Part shown: piece after piece, positions 37,265 through 46,680 of the stretch
How positions within the stretch are numbered: the stretch's first letter is position 1
How the letters are laid out: every line of letters starts with the position of its first letter
DNA from: an uncultured Bacteroidota bacterium
Lineage (GTDB): Bacteria > Bacteroidota > Bacteroidia > Flavobacteriales > Flavobacteriaceae
DNA length: 64,000 nucleotides
Assembly (NCBI GenBank): GCA_902619855.1
Contig: CACNGE010000001.1
Location: 30,809-94,808, forward strand
Direction: 5' to 3'
Made by a program: the position numbers and the translations under genes
Notes under the pieces: model-generated
Database searches by the model: none
Told to the model about the DNA's origin: nothing
The model's input: the letters and a program-made list of their open reading frames with translations, nothing else

Positions 37265-37521
37265 TCGATCAAAACGAACTTATAGGATTTATTGCAGCTG
37301 TTTGTACAACCTTTGCATTTTTACCCCAAGTCATTAAGGTTTGGAAGACCAAACAGACTAAGGATTTGTCATTGCGAATGTATACGATCATGTTTATTGG
37401 CATATGCCTTTGGTTTGTTTATGGGTTGAGAATCAACAGTTTGTCGATTATTCTTGCCAACATTGTTACAGGTTTTTTAGTTTTTACAATTTTGGTATAT
37501 ATTTTTAAGAACAAAGAATAA
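37261..37521 (+). CDS. SemiSWEET-family sugar transporter
   Basis: 86 residues, three membrane spans with the PQ-loop 'CTTFAFLPQVIKVWKTKQTKDLS' and 'WFVYGLRINSLSIILANIVTGFL', as in bacterial SemiSWEETs, which dimerise to move small sugars. It is translationally coupled to leuS (ATGA), an unexpected partner. Confidence 0.85.
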   Translation: MIDQNELIGFIAAVCTTFAFLPQVIKVWKTKQTKDLSLRMYTIMFIGICLWFVYGLRINSLSIILANIVTGFLVFTILVYIFKNKE

Positions 37522-37579
37522 GTATTGCTGACAATTAAAATACTTAATGTCGTTCTGACAGCCTGACTTTATTTGGCAG

Positions 37580-37587
37580 TATTTTTG
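37580..37587 (+). promoter_or_regulatory. -7 element (TATTTTTG) of the zinc-peptidase gene
   Basis: TATTTTTG 24 nt upstream of the ATG at 37612; fits TAnnTTTG. Confidence 0.5.
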
Positions 37588-37611
37588 TAGTATATTGACA
37601 AAAAAAAAATT

Positions 37612-38316
37612 ATGGGCTATTATTATGGTATCGGATTAGAATATTACTTACTTCTTTTCATTTTTGCTGGTCTGAGTATGTTTGTGAGCAGCCGACTGAA
37701 ATCAAAATTTAAGACCTATTCAAAACTGCAATTGCGCAATGGCATGTCTGGTGCAGAGATCGCTGAAAAAATGCTTTCCGACCATGGCATCAGAGATGTG
37801 AAAGTGGTGTCTGTTAAAGGTAGTTTGACCGACCACTACAACCCTATGAAAAAAACAGTCAACCTCAGTGAGAGTGTTTACAATGAGCGTAATGCTGCTG
37901 CCGCTGCAGTCGCAGCACACGAATGTGGACATGCTGTGCAACATGCCCAAGGTTATGAATGGCTCAAAATGCGATCGCTATTGGTACCAGTGGTGAGTAT
38001 TTCCTCCAACCTATCCATGTGGGTCATCATTATTGGTCTAGGTATGTTTGGGGGCACTCAAAACTACACGATTGCCAGCATAGGTGTTGCCATGTTTGCT
38101 TTGGGAACATTATTTAGCTTTATCACACTTCCTGTCGAATATGATGCCAGTAATCGCGCTTTGGCTTGGCTCAGACGAAAAAACATGGTTAGTCAACAAG
38201 AGCTTGTTGCCTCCAAAGACGCACTCAAGTGGGCAGCCCGAACCTATGTTGTTGCAGCGATTGGCTCATTGGCAACACTCATTTATTTAGCATTGCGTGT
38301 CAATCAGCGTCGTTAG
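37612..38316 (+). CDS. Membrane zinc metallopeptidase, YugP family
   Basis: 234 residues; one N-terminal helix, zinc-binding HECGH ('VAAHECGHAVQHAQ') at about residue 102-106, and three further hydrophobic segments; 'PVEYDASNRALAWL' is the third-ligand region. It matches the YugP/DUF zinc_peptidase_2 family, whose substrates are unknown. Confidence 0.9.
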   Translation: MGYYYGIGLEYYLLLFIFAGLSMFVSSRLKSKFKTYSKLQLRNGMSGAEIAEKMLSDHGIRDVKVVSVKGSLTDHYNPMKKTVNLSESVYNERNAAAAAVAAHECGHAVQHAQGYEWLKMRSLLVPVVSISSNLSMWVIIIGLGMFGGTQNYTIASIGVAMFALGTLFSFITLPVEYDASNRALAWLRRKNMVSQQELVASKDALKWAARTYVVAAIGSLATLIYLALRVNQRR

Positions 38317-38322
38317 TTAGAC

Positions 38323-38777
38323 TTAATCAGTTGGAATTTGCCGGTTTATTAGTTGTTTGAGACAGATGTAGGTTTCTGTTCGTAAAAACCCTGTTATGTT
38401 TTGAATTTTGCCACTCAACAGACTCGACAAATGATTATTGTCTTTGCAGTTCAGCTGAATCAACAAACTCCAATCTCCAGTTGTATAGTAATATGAGGTG
38501 ACTTCTGGTATTTTTCCAACATCTCTACAGCATCGGTATGATGGGTGGCTTTGTCGAGAAAAATCCCAACAAAGGCTTGGGTTGTATAACCTAACTTCTC
38601 TTGATTGATTTTGATATAGCTTCTAGATATGATTCCTACTTCTTCCATTTTGCGTACTGGATGGTGTACAGATGCGCCAGAGGCGACAATGTTTCTTGCG
38701 ATTTCTAAAATAGGTTTACGTGCATTTTCAGCGAGATGGTCTAAAATTTGTGTCGATACCATCCAGCAATAAATCAT
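38323..38777 (-). pseudogene. Lrp/AsnC-family transcriptional regulator, frameshifted
   Basis: The frame from ATG 38777 gives the HTH ('ARNIVASGASVHHPVRKMEEVGIISRSY') and the beginning of the ligand domain, then stops at 38460 as '...LEKYQKSPHITIQLEIGVC'. Reading in the other frame just after the A5 run (plus-strand T5, 38511-38515) continues 'KIPEVTSYYYTTGDWSLLIQ' and 'GFLRTETYICLKQLINRQIPTD' to the stop at 38323, which is the normal Lrp C-terminus. One missing A restores a single 151-residue protein, the usual length. It may be a true mutation, a slippage-tuned gene or a read error. Confidence 0.88.
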
Positions 38778-38929
38778 GATTGATTATCTTAATAACTAAA
38801 ATTTGAGGTTAATTAGATATACAAATTTTCAACTGTAAGAGCCCGAAACGCAAACATTTTATAATAAATATGTTCATTTTGTATAATTATTTATGGTAAA
38901 AAGAAAGGAACTCAAAAAAATTTGATGCC
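38778..38929. other. AT-rich intergenic stretch without recognised gene
   Basis: About 150 nt between the lrp start and the waaA stop. It should contain the lrp promoter on the minus strand; no clear TAnnTTTG box, repeat or hairpin terminator was found. Confidence 0.4.
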
Positions 38930-40153
38930 TTATGCGTTTACTGAGAGCAACTTTATTATCCTTTCTGTTGCTCCTGCTTTTGATGTGATGTAGCTGAGAT
39001 TCACAGTCCCTTTTTCACCTCTTTCGGATGGGTTTTGCATGAGGTTATTTAGATGTTTTGCAGCATCTGTTTTTGTAGAGATTGAAATCACTCCACCTTT
39101 TCTGATAAGATCAACTGCTTCAGGAAATTGATGATAGTTTTTTCCAATCAATACTGGAAGTCCCGCTGCTGCGGGCTCGAGTATGTTGTGCAACCCAGAT
39201 CCACCCATTGCACCACCCACATAAGCGATGTGACCATAATGATAGCATGATGAAAGTAAACCAACGGTGTCTAGAACAAGAACAGGTGCTTCTGGCAATT
39301 TATGTTTCTCAGCTGTCGTGTATAGCTGAGCAGTGGAGGGGAGTTGCCCCATCAACTTCAAAAGCTGTTGTTTGTTTATTTCGTGAGGTGCAATTAGCCA
39401 GCACCATCCTTTGGGGACATGATCAATCGCCTCTTTCAATACATCAATGTCTTGCGGCCAAGCACTCCCAGCGACGATACATTTTCGATCCCCCACAAAT
39501 GTTTTCATAAAGGAGAGGTCTTGCTTTTGGTGTTGCACACGATCAAAACGAGTATCTCCATAAACAGAGTTTTGGGTAATGCCAATCTTGTGTAGGAGCT
39601 GTTGAGATTCTTCATCCTGCACAAAAATATGAGTAAACCCTCTCAAGAGATTACGAAACCAACCACCCCAGGGTTTAAAAAATACTTGACTAGGTTGAAA
39701 AAGCCCAGCAATCAGGTAAGTTGGCACTTGTTGTTTGTGAAGTTCTCTGAGCAAATTTGGCCAAAACTCATATTTTATAAAAAGAACTTTCGCTGGCTGT
39801 AAGTGATTTATAAATCGCCTTATGTCCGAACGATTATCCCAAGGCAAATATGTCGTTAGATCGGCAAGTTGATGTGCTTTTTTAACGTTATAACCAGACG
39901 GAGAAAAAAATGTGACGAGATAAAAGCTGTCAGGGTCTTCTGCCTGCAGGGATTTCAGAACGGGTAGTCCCTGCTCATACTCTCCAAGCGATGCGCAGTG
40001 CATCCAGATAACTGATTTGTTGTTTGGAATTTTTTTGATATCATTCCAGATGTGTTTTCTCCCCTCAACAAACTGTTTTGTTTTATCCGAAAGAGGGATA
40101 AAAGTCAATAGGCCACGAACCAACCGAACCACAAAAGAATACAACAGTTGCAT
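38930..40153 (-). CDS. waaA: 3-deoxy-D-manno-octulosonic acid (KDO) transferase
   Basis: 407 residues from ATG 40153. One N-terminal hydrophobic anchor and GT30 motifs: 'IWMHCASLGEYEQGLPVLK', 'SPSGYNVKKAHQLADLTTYLPWDN', 'FIKYEFWPNLLREL', 'YVGGAMGGSGLHNILEPAAAGLPVLIG'. It attaches KDO to lipid A precursor in the inner membrane. A 6-nt upstream ATG (40159) is equally possible. It diverges from the DegT aminotransferase. Confidence 0.95.
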   Translation of the reverse strand: MQLLYSFVVRLVRGLLTFIPLSDKTKQFVEGRKHIWNDIKKIPNNKSVIWMHCASLGEYEQGLPVLKSLQAEDPDSFYLVTFFSPSGYNVKKAHQLADLTTYLPWDNRSDIRRFINHLQPAKVLFIKYEFWPNLLRELHKQQVPTYLIAGLFQPSQVFFKPWGGWFRNLLRGFTHIFVQDEESQQLLHKIGITQNSVYGDTRFDRVQHQKQDLSFMKTFVGDRKCIVAGSAWPQDIDVLKEAIDHVPKGWCWLIAPHEINKQQLLKLMGQLPSTAQLYTTAEKHKLPEAPVLVLDTVGLLSSCYHYGHIAYVGGAMGGSGLHNILEPAAAGLPVLIGKNYHQFPEAVDLIRKGGVISISTKTDAAKHLNNLMQNPSERGEKGTVNLSYITSKAGATERIIKLLSVNA

Positions 40154-40192
40154 ACACAAAGATAATGCTTTCCCAAGAGGCGATTGTTTTTG

Positions 40193-40200
40193 TAAATTTG
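40193..40200 (+). promoter_or_regulatory. -7 element (TAAATTTG) of the DegT aminotransferase gene
   Basis: TAAATTTG fits TAnnTTTG and ends 18 nt before the ATG at 40219. Confidence 0.5.
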
Positions 40201-40218
40201 CATCAGCAAAAAATAGCT

Positions 40219-41352
40219 ATGCGTAAAATACAAATGGTTGACTTGCAATCTCAATATGCTTTTATTCGTGAGCAAGTAGAAGCAGGAATGCAAGAAGTGC
40301 TCTCGAACGCACAGTTTATCAACGGACCTGCTGTCAAGTCATTCCAATCCAATTTGGAGGCATACTTAGGCGTCAAGCATGTGATTCCTTGTGCCAATGG
40401 AACAGATGCTTTACAGGTGGCAATGATGGGTCTTGGGTTGCAACCAGGAGACGAAGTCATTACAGCAGATTTTACCTTTGCTGCGACAGTAGAGGTGATT
40501 GCCTTGTTGGGGCTTACGCCTGTTCTTGTTGATGTTGATCCAGCTTCTTTTAACATTTCTCCCCAAGCCATAGAAAAAGCAATCACTCCCAAAACTAAAG
40601 CAATTGTACCTGTTCATCTTTTTGGTCAGGTAGCAGACATGGATGCCATCATGGCAATTGCCAAAAAGAACAACCTCTATGTCATTGAAGACAATGCGCA
40701 AGGCATAGGAGCAACCCATACTGACATAGAGGGTAATAAAATTAAAACAGGAGGAATTGGCCATGTGGGTTCGACTTCCTTTTTCCCTTCCAAAAATCTT
40801 GGCTGCTTTGGTGATGGGGGTGCAATTTTTACCAATGATGATGATCTTGCAAACAGCCTCAGAGGTATTGTCAATCATGGTATGTATGAGCGCTATCATC
40901 ATGATGTGGTTGGTGTCAATTCTCGTTTGGACAGCTTACAAGCTGTTGTGTTGGATGAAAAACTCAAATTACTCGATTATTACAATGAAAGAAGGAAATG
41001 GGCAGCCATTCGCTACACACAATTGTTTGCTGGGCATGACAACATCATTACCCCAAAGGTTGTTCGTGATTGTCAATCGCATGTGTTTCATCAATATACT
41101 TTGCGTGTGATTGATGCTAATCGTGATGAACTTGTCAAGCATCTTCAACAGAAAGGTATTCCATGTGGTGTATATTATCCGATTCCTCTTCATGCGCAAA
41201 AAGCGTATCAAAGTGATCTATACAAGGAGGATGATTTTACAGTCACCAATAAATTGGTGAAAGAGGTGATTTCACTGCCGATGCACTCAGAGCTTGACGA
41301 TGAACAAATACAATCGATTGGACAAGCGGTCCTTGCATTTTTAGACCAATAA
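40219..41352 (+). CDS. DegT/DnrJ/EryC1/StrS-family sugar aminotransferase
   Basis: 377 residues: 'VKHVIPCANGTDALQVAMMGLGLQPGDEVI', 'VPVHLFGQVADMDAI', the PLP-lysine region 'TSFFPSKNLGCFGDGGAIFT' and 'NSRLDSLQAVVLDEKL'. The family transaminates sugar nucleotides for surface polysaccharides. It is divergent from waaA, so an LPS or surface-glycan role is likely. The start is taken at ATG 40219; ATG 40234 is the alternative. Confidence 0.92.
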   Translation: MRKIQMVDLQSQYAFIREQVEAGMQEVLSNAQFINGPAVKSFQSNLEAYLGVKHVIPCANGTDALQVAMMGLGLQPGDEVITADFTFAATVEVIALLGLTPVLVDVDPASFNISPQAIEKAITPKTKAIVPVHLFGQVADMDAIMAIAKKNNLYVIEDNAQGIGATHTDIEGNKIKTGGIGHVGSTSFFPSKNLGCFGDGGAIFTNDDDLANSLRGIVNHGMYERYHHDVVGVNSRLDSLQAVVLDEKLKLLDYYNERRKWAAIRYTQLFAGHDNIITPKVVRDCQSHVFHQYTLRVIDANRDELVKHLQQKGIPCGVYYPIPLHAQKAYQSDLYKEDDFTVTNKLVKEVISLPMHSELDDEQIQSIGQAVLAFLDQ

Positions 41353-41420
41353 TCTCAACCATCATTAAGTATTTCTGTCACAAGAGTTTCGAGTCTGCCT
41401 AGGGTTTTGTACTTTGCAAT

Positions 41421-41972
41421 ATGAAATCAATCTTCCCAAGCAGACGCTCCATCTTTCCGATTCAATTTTCTGAAAAAGAGATCACTGACACCCAACTCAA
41501 TGAACTATTTGAAGCAGCCAATTGGGCGCCCACTCATCGGCGAACTGAGCCTTGGCGATTTAAAGTATTTCGAGGGGATAAAAAAACAGAGCTGTCACAC
41601 TTTTTAGTTGATTCATATACCAATACGACTCCAAAGTTTTCCAAACGTAAAAGCAAATCGATTATTGATAAAATCAATTTGTCGTCAGCAGTTGTTTTGA
41701 TCTGTATGAAACGAGATGAAAAAGAGAGTGTCCCTGAGTGGGAAGAAATCGCAGCTACAGCAATGGCGGTGCAAAACCTTTGGTTAAAAACTACAGAATT
41801 GGGACTGGGAGGATATTGGAGCACACCTGCTTACATCAATCAAATTCATCAATTTATTCCTTTGGAAGAAAATGAAAAATGCTTGGGGCTATTTTATTTG
41901 GGTGGATTTGAAGGGCCTATGCCCAATAGAATTCCTGGTGATTGGCGTAAAAAAGTACAATGGTTTGGCTAA
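41421..41972 (+). CDS. Nitroreductase-family FMN oxidoreductase
   Basis: 183 residues: 'FEAANWAPTHRRTEPWRFKVFRG', 'ATAMAVQNLWLKTTELGLGGYWS' and 'LGLFYLGG' are conserved in small nitroreductases (YdjA-like, FMN-dependent). Substrate unknown. Convergent with fabD with a 9-nt gap. Confidence 0.88.
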   Translation: MKSIFPSRRSIFPIQFSEKEITDTQLNELFEAANWAPTHRRTEPWRFKVFRGDKKTELSHFLVDSYTNTTPKFSKRKSKSIIDKINLSSAVVLICMKRDEKESVPEWEEIAATAMAVQNLWLKTTELGLGGYWSTPAYINQIHQFIPLEENEKCLGLFYLGGFEGPMPNRIPGDWRKKVQWFG

Positions 41973-41981
41973 GTCAACTCC

Positions 41982-42863
41982 TCAGTCAAGAGTCCCCTGA
42001 ACATTGGCTTCACGATCAATTTTTTTCACCAAACCCTGTAACACTTTGCCTGGACCACATTCGATAAATTGCGTTGCTCCATCGCTACGCATGGCTTGAA
42101 TGGTTTGGGTCCATCTCACAGGCCCAGTAAGTTGAGCAATCAGGTTGGTTTTAATGACTTCAGTATTTTGGGTTGCTTGTGCAGTTACGTTTTGATAAAT
42201 CGGGCAGCTAGGTTCGTTTAGTTTTGTTTGGCGTATGGCATCCGCCAATGTTTCGCGGGCTGGTTCCATCAGAGGGGAGTGAAATGCACCTCCTACAGGG
42301 AGAAGTAAAGCTCGTTTTGCACCTTTTTCTTTGAGGGTTTCGCAAGCAGCTTCAACAGCTTCAACTTCACCAGAAATAACCAATTGCCCAGGGCAATTGT
42401 AGTTGGCCGCTACAACGATACCTTCTGTATGTTCACAGACCTCTTCCACTACACTATCGTCGAGGGCAAGCACTGCTGCCATGGTGCCTTTGCTTTGGTT
42501 ACAAGCATCTTGCATCGCCTGAGCGCGCTGTGCAACAAGTTGTAGACCATCGGCAAACGATAAAGCACCAGTAGCAGTCAAAGCTGAAAATTCTCCAAGT
42601 GAATGCCCAGCAACCATTTGTGGGGTAAACCCATCGCCCAATGACATCCGAACTGCCATGGAGTGAACAAAAATAGCAGGCTGGGTGACTCGTGTTTCGC
42701 GCAAGTCTTTAGCACTGCCTTTAAACATGATTTCGGTAAGTGAAAAACCTAAAATCTCATTGGCTTGGACAAACAATGCAGCAGCTTTTTCGTGCTGCTC
42801 AGCGAGAGCTTTGCCCATTCCTTGAAATTGAGAACCTTGTCCAGGAAAAATAGATGCATTCAT
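41982..42863 (-). CDS. fabD: Malonyl-CoA:ACP transacylase
   Basis: 293 residues: N-terminal 'IFPGQGSQFQGMGKAL', nucleophile motif 'VAGHSLGEFSALTATG' and C-terminal 'GGAFHSPLMEPARETLADAI'. It loads malonyl groups on acyl carrier protein for fatty-acid synthesis. The ORF extends upstream into the folA-fusion end; ATG 42863 gives the family start, 1 nt after the upstream stop. Confidence 0.96.
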   Translation of the reverse strand: MNASIFPGQGSQFQGMGKALAEQHEKAAALFVQANEILGFSLTEIMFKGSAKDLRETRVTQPAIFVHSMAVRMSLGDGFTPQMVAGHSLGEFSALTATGALSFADGLQLVAQRAQAMQDACNQSKGTMAAVLALDDSVVEEVCEHTEGIVVAANYNCPGQLVISGEVEAVEAACETLKEKGAKRALLLPVGGAFHSPLMEPARETLADAIRQTKLNEPSCPIYQNVTAQATQNTEVIKTNLIAQLTGPVRWTQTIQAMRSDGATQFIECGPGKVLQGLVKKIDREANVQGTLD

Positions 42864-42864
42864 A

Positions 42865-43770
42865 TTATTTTTTTTGATAACGTAAAAAGGTAAAAGCGTG
42901 TGCGTGCGTTTCGTCAGCTGGGTGTTCCTCTCGCCAAACTTCCTCCCATTGATGTGGATTGATTTCGGGGAAATAGGTATCTGCTTCAAAAGTAGCAAGC
43001 ACACGAGTAAGTTCAATTTCATCAGCAATTTTCATCGACTCTTTATATATCTCACCCCCACCAATAATAAAGGGTCGAGGGTCATCTTTGGCGATGCTCA
43101 GCGCATCAGAAATCGACGAAGCTACTTTGATGTTTTCGGCCTTGTAGTCAGATTGTCTTGTAATTACAATATTAGTTCGATTGGGTAACGCACGTGGCAT
43201 TGATTCAAAGGTTTTTCTACCCATAATGACAGCATGGCCGCTAGTCAATTTTTTAAAGCGTTGCAGGTCTTTAGACAGATGCCAGATCAATTTGTTGTCT
43301 TTTCCCAGCGCGTGATTGGTCGATGCTGCTGCGATGATGGTAATGCGTTGACTGGTTTGATTTGTCTTTTCTTCATGCCACTCTGCATCGGCGATCAAAC
43401 TTGCTTCTTTGTCGAGCTTACGCTTTATTTTTTCGATACGTGCTTCTTGCAAACCGACTAAATTTTTGATTTGTTGTTTTTCCCAAGTAGGATTCATAAA
43501 TCGCTTGGTCACATAGACTTGAAAAAAATGCAATAGTAAAAAAACAACCCAAAGTAAGACAGCACTCAATACCCAAGGGTAGCCGAAGGGTTTGATGTCA
43601 ACCCCATAACCCAAACCAATGTTGAGAATTGTCAGTACAAGTGACACAAACAAAAAGCTGACGAAGTGAAAGTACAAACGTTTTTTTTGACGAATGCGAG
43701 CACGAGCATAGTCTACAAAATCAATTTGGCGATCATCTATGGTGGTCTTGTTTTTACGTCGAAAAATCAT
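42865..43770 (-). CDS. folA: 2TM domain-dihydrofolate reductase fusion
   Basis: 301 residues, about twice the size of DHFR. Residues ~20-95 form two membrane helices ('YFHFVSFLFVSLVLTILNIG' and 'VLSAVLLWVVFLLLHFFQ') with basic flanks, as in the 2TM domain family; a ~45-residue linker (about 98-142) follows. From about 143 the sequence is DHFR: 'AAASTNHALGKDNKLIWHL', the catalytic Asp in 'LSKDLQRFKKLT', 'VIMGRKTFESMP' and 'FIIGGGEIYKES'. There is no ATG at the DHFR border, so it is a single membrane-tethered enzyme. It follows thyA, its metabolic partner. Confidence 0.92.
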   Translation of the reverse strand: MIFRRKNKTTIDDRQIDFVDYARARIRQKKRLYFHFVSFLFVSLVLTILNIGLGYGVDIKPFGYPWVLSAVLLWVVFLLLHFFQVYVTKRFMNPTWEKQQIKNLVGLQEARIEKIKRKLDKEASLIADAEWHEEKTNQTSQRITIIAAASTNHALGKDNKLIWHLSKDLQRFKKLTSGHAVIMGRKTFESMPRALPNRTNIVITRQSDYKAENIKVASSISDALSIAKDDPRPFIIGGGEIYKESMKIADEIELTRVLATFEADTYFPEINPHQWEEVWREEHPADETHAHAFTFLRYQKK

Positions 43771-43812
43771 ATTGTTATATCAGGTACAAACATAAAGCTT
43801 TAGATCCTAATA

Positions 43813-44637
43813 TTAAACAGCTACAGCTCCTTTAATATGCGGATGTGGGTCATAATTTTCAATGGTAAAATCAGAAAATTCAAACCCAAAAATATCGGTT
43901 TTGTTAGGGTTGATCGTAAGTTTTGGGAGTGTTCTCGGCTTGCGACTAAGCTGCAACTCAAGTTGTTCCATATGATTGGAGTAGATATGTGCATCGCCAA
44001 AAGTATGAATAAAATCTCCTGGTTTATATCCACAAGCTTGTGCCATCATATGCGTAAAAAGGGCATAAGAAGCTATGTTGAACGGAACCCCTAAAAAGAT
44101 ATCTGCACTGCGTTGGTAGAGCTGACATGAAAGCTTTCCATCAGCTACATAAAATTGAAAAAAAGCATGGCATGGGGGTAAGGCAGCTTTTCCATTTGCC
44201 ACATTCTCTGCAAAAGGTTTGGAGGTGTCAGGCATCACACTTGGGTTCCATGCCGATACAAGCATCCTTCGACTATCTGGGTTATGCTTGAGTGTGTGGA
44301 TAATCTCTTTGATTTGGTCAATGTTTTCACTGTTCCAGTTGCGCCATTGATGTCCATATACAGGACCTAAATCACCATTTTCGTCTGCCCATTCATTCCA
44401 GATTCTGACCCCATTTTCCTTGAGGTACTCAATATTTGTATCTCCTTTTAAAAACCAAAGAAGTTCATAAATGATTGATTTTAGGTGGAGTTTTTTTGTG
44501 GTGACCATAGGAAAACCTTTGCTGAGGTCAAATCGCATTTGATACCCAAAAACACTTTTTGTACCTGTGCCAGTACGATCCGATTTTTCTACTCCGTGGT
44601 CAAGTACATGGCGAACCAAATCAAGGTATTGTTTCAT
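43813..44637 (-). CDS. thyA: Thymidylate synthase (ThyA)
   Basis: 274 residues: '[24 protein letters not shown]', the catalytic cysteine in '[13 protein letters not shown]', '[18 protein letters not shown]' and '[11 protein letters not shown]' at the end. It methylates dUMP with methylene-tetrahydrofolate and produces dihydrofolate, recycled by the adjacent DHFR fusion. Together with nupC this makes a thymidine/deoxynucleotide unit. Confidence 0.98.
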   Translation of the reverse strand: MKQYLDLVRHVLDHGVEKSDRTGTGTKSVFGYQMRFDLSKGFPMVTTKKLHLKSIIYELLWFLKGDTNIEYLKENGVRIWNEWADENGDLGPVYGHQWRNWNSENIDQIKEIIHTLKHNPDSRRMLVSAWNPSVMPDTSKPFAENVANGKAALPPCHAFFQFYVADGKLSCQLYQRSADIFLGVPFNIASYALFTHMMAQACGYKPGDFIHTFGDAHIYSNHMEQLELQLSRKPRTLPKLTINPNKTDIFGFEFSDFTIENYDPHPHIKGAVAV

Positions 44638-44721
44638 CCTAAATATTTTGATAAAAATAGTGTGATTCGACCATAGATTTTCATTTGATATCTACTTTTT
44701 TTCACATCGTTATCCACCATC

Positions 44722-46062
44722 CTAGCCGATGATTGCTCCTGCAATGACTGCAGAAATCAGGGATGCTAATGTTCCACCGATGAGCGCACGAACACCAAAT
44801 TGGGAAAGCACTTTTCGTTGACCTGGGGCAAGCGATCCAATCCCACCAATTTGAATTCCGATAGAAGCAAAGTTGGCAAATCCACATAGCATATAGGTTG
44901 CCATGATGATCGATTTCTGGTATTGTAGATGCACGATATTCATCGGGTCTTTGAGTTCAGCTAATTGGATGTATCCAACAAATTCACTGGCAGCTAGCTT
45001 CACACCAAGCAACTGTCCCATTGGCATAATGTCGGGCGTTGGTACACCCATAATCCACATCAGTGGGGCGAAAATAATTCCGAGGATGGATTCTAGAGAA
45101 AAACTGTTATAGATTGTGTTTGCTGCAAACCAATCATTAAGGGTTGTCCAATCACCAATCCAACCCAAAACGCCATTAAACATGGCAATAAAAGCAACAA
45201 AAACAAGTAGCATACCACCTATGGTGGTGGCAAGTTTGATGCCTTCAACAGTTCCATTTGAAATTGCATCCAGAGCGTTGGAGCCTATGTTTTGTATAGA
45301 AACACTGACTTCATTGTTGATCTTTTCGGTTTGTGGATAGAGGATTTTTGCAATCACAATTGCACCAGGTGCTGCCATGACAGAGGCAGCCAATAAGTGT
45401 TTGGCAAATTCCAATCGCATCACAGGATCATCTCCCCCCAAAAAACCGATATATGCTGCAAGTACTCCACCTGCTACAGTTGCCATACCTCCAATCATGA
45501 CCAAAAGGATTTCAGACTTTGTCATTCGTTCCAAATATGCCTTAATCATGAGCGGTGCTTCGGTTTGACCTAAGAATATGTTCCCTATGACAGACAAACT
45601 TTCAGCCCCAGAAATCTTGAGTACTTTGGTTAAGGCCAAAGCGAGGAACTTCACAACAACTTGTATGACACCTAAATAAAAGAGAAGTGATGTGAGTGAA
45701 GCAAAAAAGACAATGGTTGGTAGAATTTGAAAAACAAAAATAAAGCCATAAGAGTCGGCATTCATCAGATCGCCAAAAAGAAATATACTACCTGCATTGG
45801 TAAAGTCAAGGATACTGACAAAGAGTTTTCCTATGCCTTCAAAAATTTGTTGTACCCATCCAACACGCAAAATCCCTATCGCTAGTGTCAATTGAATCAA
45901 CAGTCCGATGCCGACTGTTTTCCAAGGAATTTTTTTTCGGTTCGAACTACAAGCAACAGCAATTGCCAAAAGCACAACCATACCAAGAAGTCCACGCATG
46001 ATGCCTTGTATTTCCAATCCAGCACTGAGAATGACTTCTGTTTGAGTTATTGTATCTATCAA
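44722..46062 (-). CDS. nupC: Concentrative nucleoside transporter (CNT/NupC)
   Basis: 446 residues with about ten membrane spans: 'SLTSLLFYLGVIQ', 'FLGQTEAPLMIKAYL', 'ILYPQTEK' and 'GFANFASIGIQIGGIGSLAPGQR' are CNT signatures. It takes up nucleosides with H+ or Na+; the salvage logic fits thyA downstream and the deoxynucleoside kinase at 51.9 kb. 10 nt behind the bifunctional nuclease gene. Confidence 0.94.
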   Translation of the reverse strand: MIDTITQTEVILSAGLEIQGIMRGLLGMVVLLAIAVACSSNRKKIPWKTVGIGLLIQLTLAIGILRVGWVQQIFEGIGKLFVSILDFTNAGSIFLFGDLMNADSYGFIFVFQILPTIVFFASLTSLLFYLGVIQVVVKFLALALTKVLKISGAESLSVIGNIFLGQTEAPLMIKAYLERMTKSEILLVMIGGMATVAGGVLAAYIGFLGGDDPVMRLEFAKHLLAASVMAAPGAIVIAKILYPQTEKINNEVSVSIQNIGSNALDAISNGTVEGIKLATTIGGMLLVFVAFIAMFNGVLGWIGDWTTLNDWFAANTIYNSFSLESILGIIFAPLMWIMGVPTPDIMPMGQLLGVKLAASEFVGYIQLAELKDPMNIVHLQYQKSIIMATYMLCGFANFASIGIQIGGIGSLAPGQRKVLSQFGVRALIGGTLASLISAVIAGAIIG

Positions 46063-46071
46063 GTGTTTATA

Positions 46072-46653
46072 TTAGGGTTTGGACTCTCGTTTTGCAATCT
46101 CATCGCGTATTTTGACAGCGAGCTCATATTCTTCCTTTTTTAGTGCTTTTTGGATGAGTTTTTCCAACTCATCTACACTGAGTTGTTGAAGATCATCTGT
46201 GTTTTTGGAGTTGTCTTGTGAGTCTTTATCCAAATCCTTGTCATCGATCATGACAGCTGCTTTTTCAAGAACGCCTTCGTGTGCAAAAATAGGCGCATTG
46301 AAGCGCAAGGCTAAAGAGATCGCATCAGATGTACGAGAGTCGATAATTTCTTCAATTTGGTCGCGTTCACAAATTAAACTAGAATAAAAAACCCCATCTA
46401 CTAGTTTTTGTATAATTACCCTTTTGACATTAATTTCAAATCGTTCGGAAAAATTGCGAAACAGGTCATGGGTAAAGGGTCGTTGGAGTTGGATATCGTC
46501 GTCTAGTGCCACAGCAATAGATTGGGCTTCAAACTCACCAATAATGACAGGAAGTTTACGAGGACCTTCTACTTCATCAAGGATGAGTGCATATGCACCA
46601 CTTTGATTTTGGCTATATGAAATCCGATTGACCTGAAGTTTGACTAAACTCAT
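46072..46653 (-). CDS. Bifunctional nuclease-family protein (DUF151 + UVR)
   Basis: 193 residues. N-terminal DUF151 domain ('ALILDEVEGPRKLPVIIGEFEAQSIAVAL', 'SDAISLALRFNAPIF') and a C-terminal UVR-like helix pair ('ELEKLIQKALKKEEYELAVKIRDEI'). Plant and bacterial members degrade DNA/RNA in vitro. Bacteroidetes often place it before nupC. Confidence 0.88.
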   Translation of the reverse strand: MSLVKLQVNRISYSQNQSGAYALILDEVEGPRKLPVIIGEFEAQSIAVALDDDIQLQRPFTHDLFRNFSERFEINVKRVIIQKLVDGVFYSSLICERDQIEEIIDSRTSDAISLALRFNAPIFAHEGVLEKAAVMIDDKDLDKDSQDNSKNTDDLQQLSVDELEKLIQKALKKEEYELAVKIRDEIAKRESKP

Positions 46654-46680
46654 TTGTAAACAATTACAACGAATTTATGT

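Noticed and set aside
38505..38520. Programmed -1 frameshift for lrp
   Set aside because: There is an A-run but no downstream stimulatory structure is evident; a homopolymer deletion or read error is simpler, though slippage cannot be excluded.
40411..40902. 163-residue minus-strand frame inside the DegT aminotransferase
   Set aside because: Shadow of the aminotransferase.
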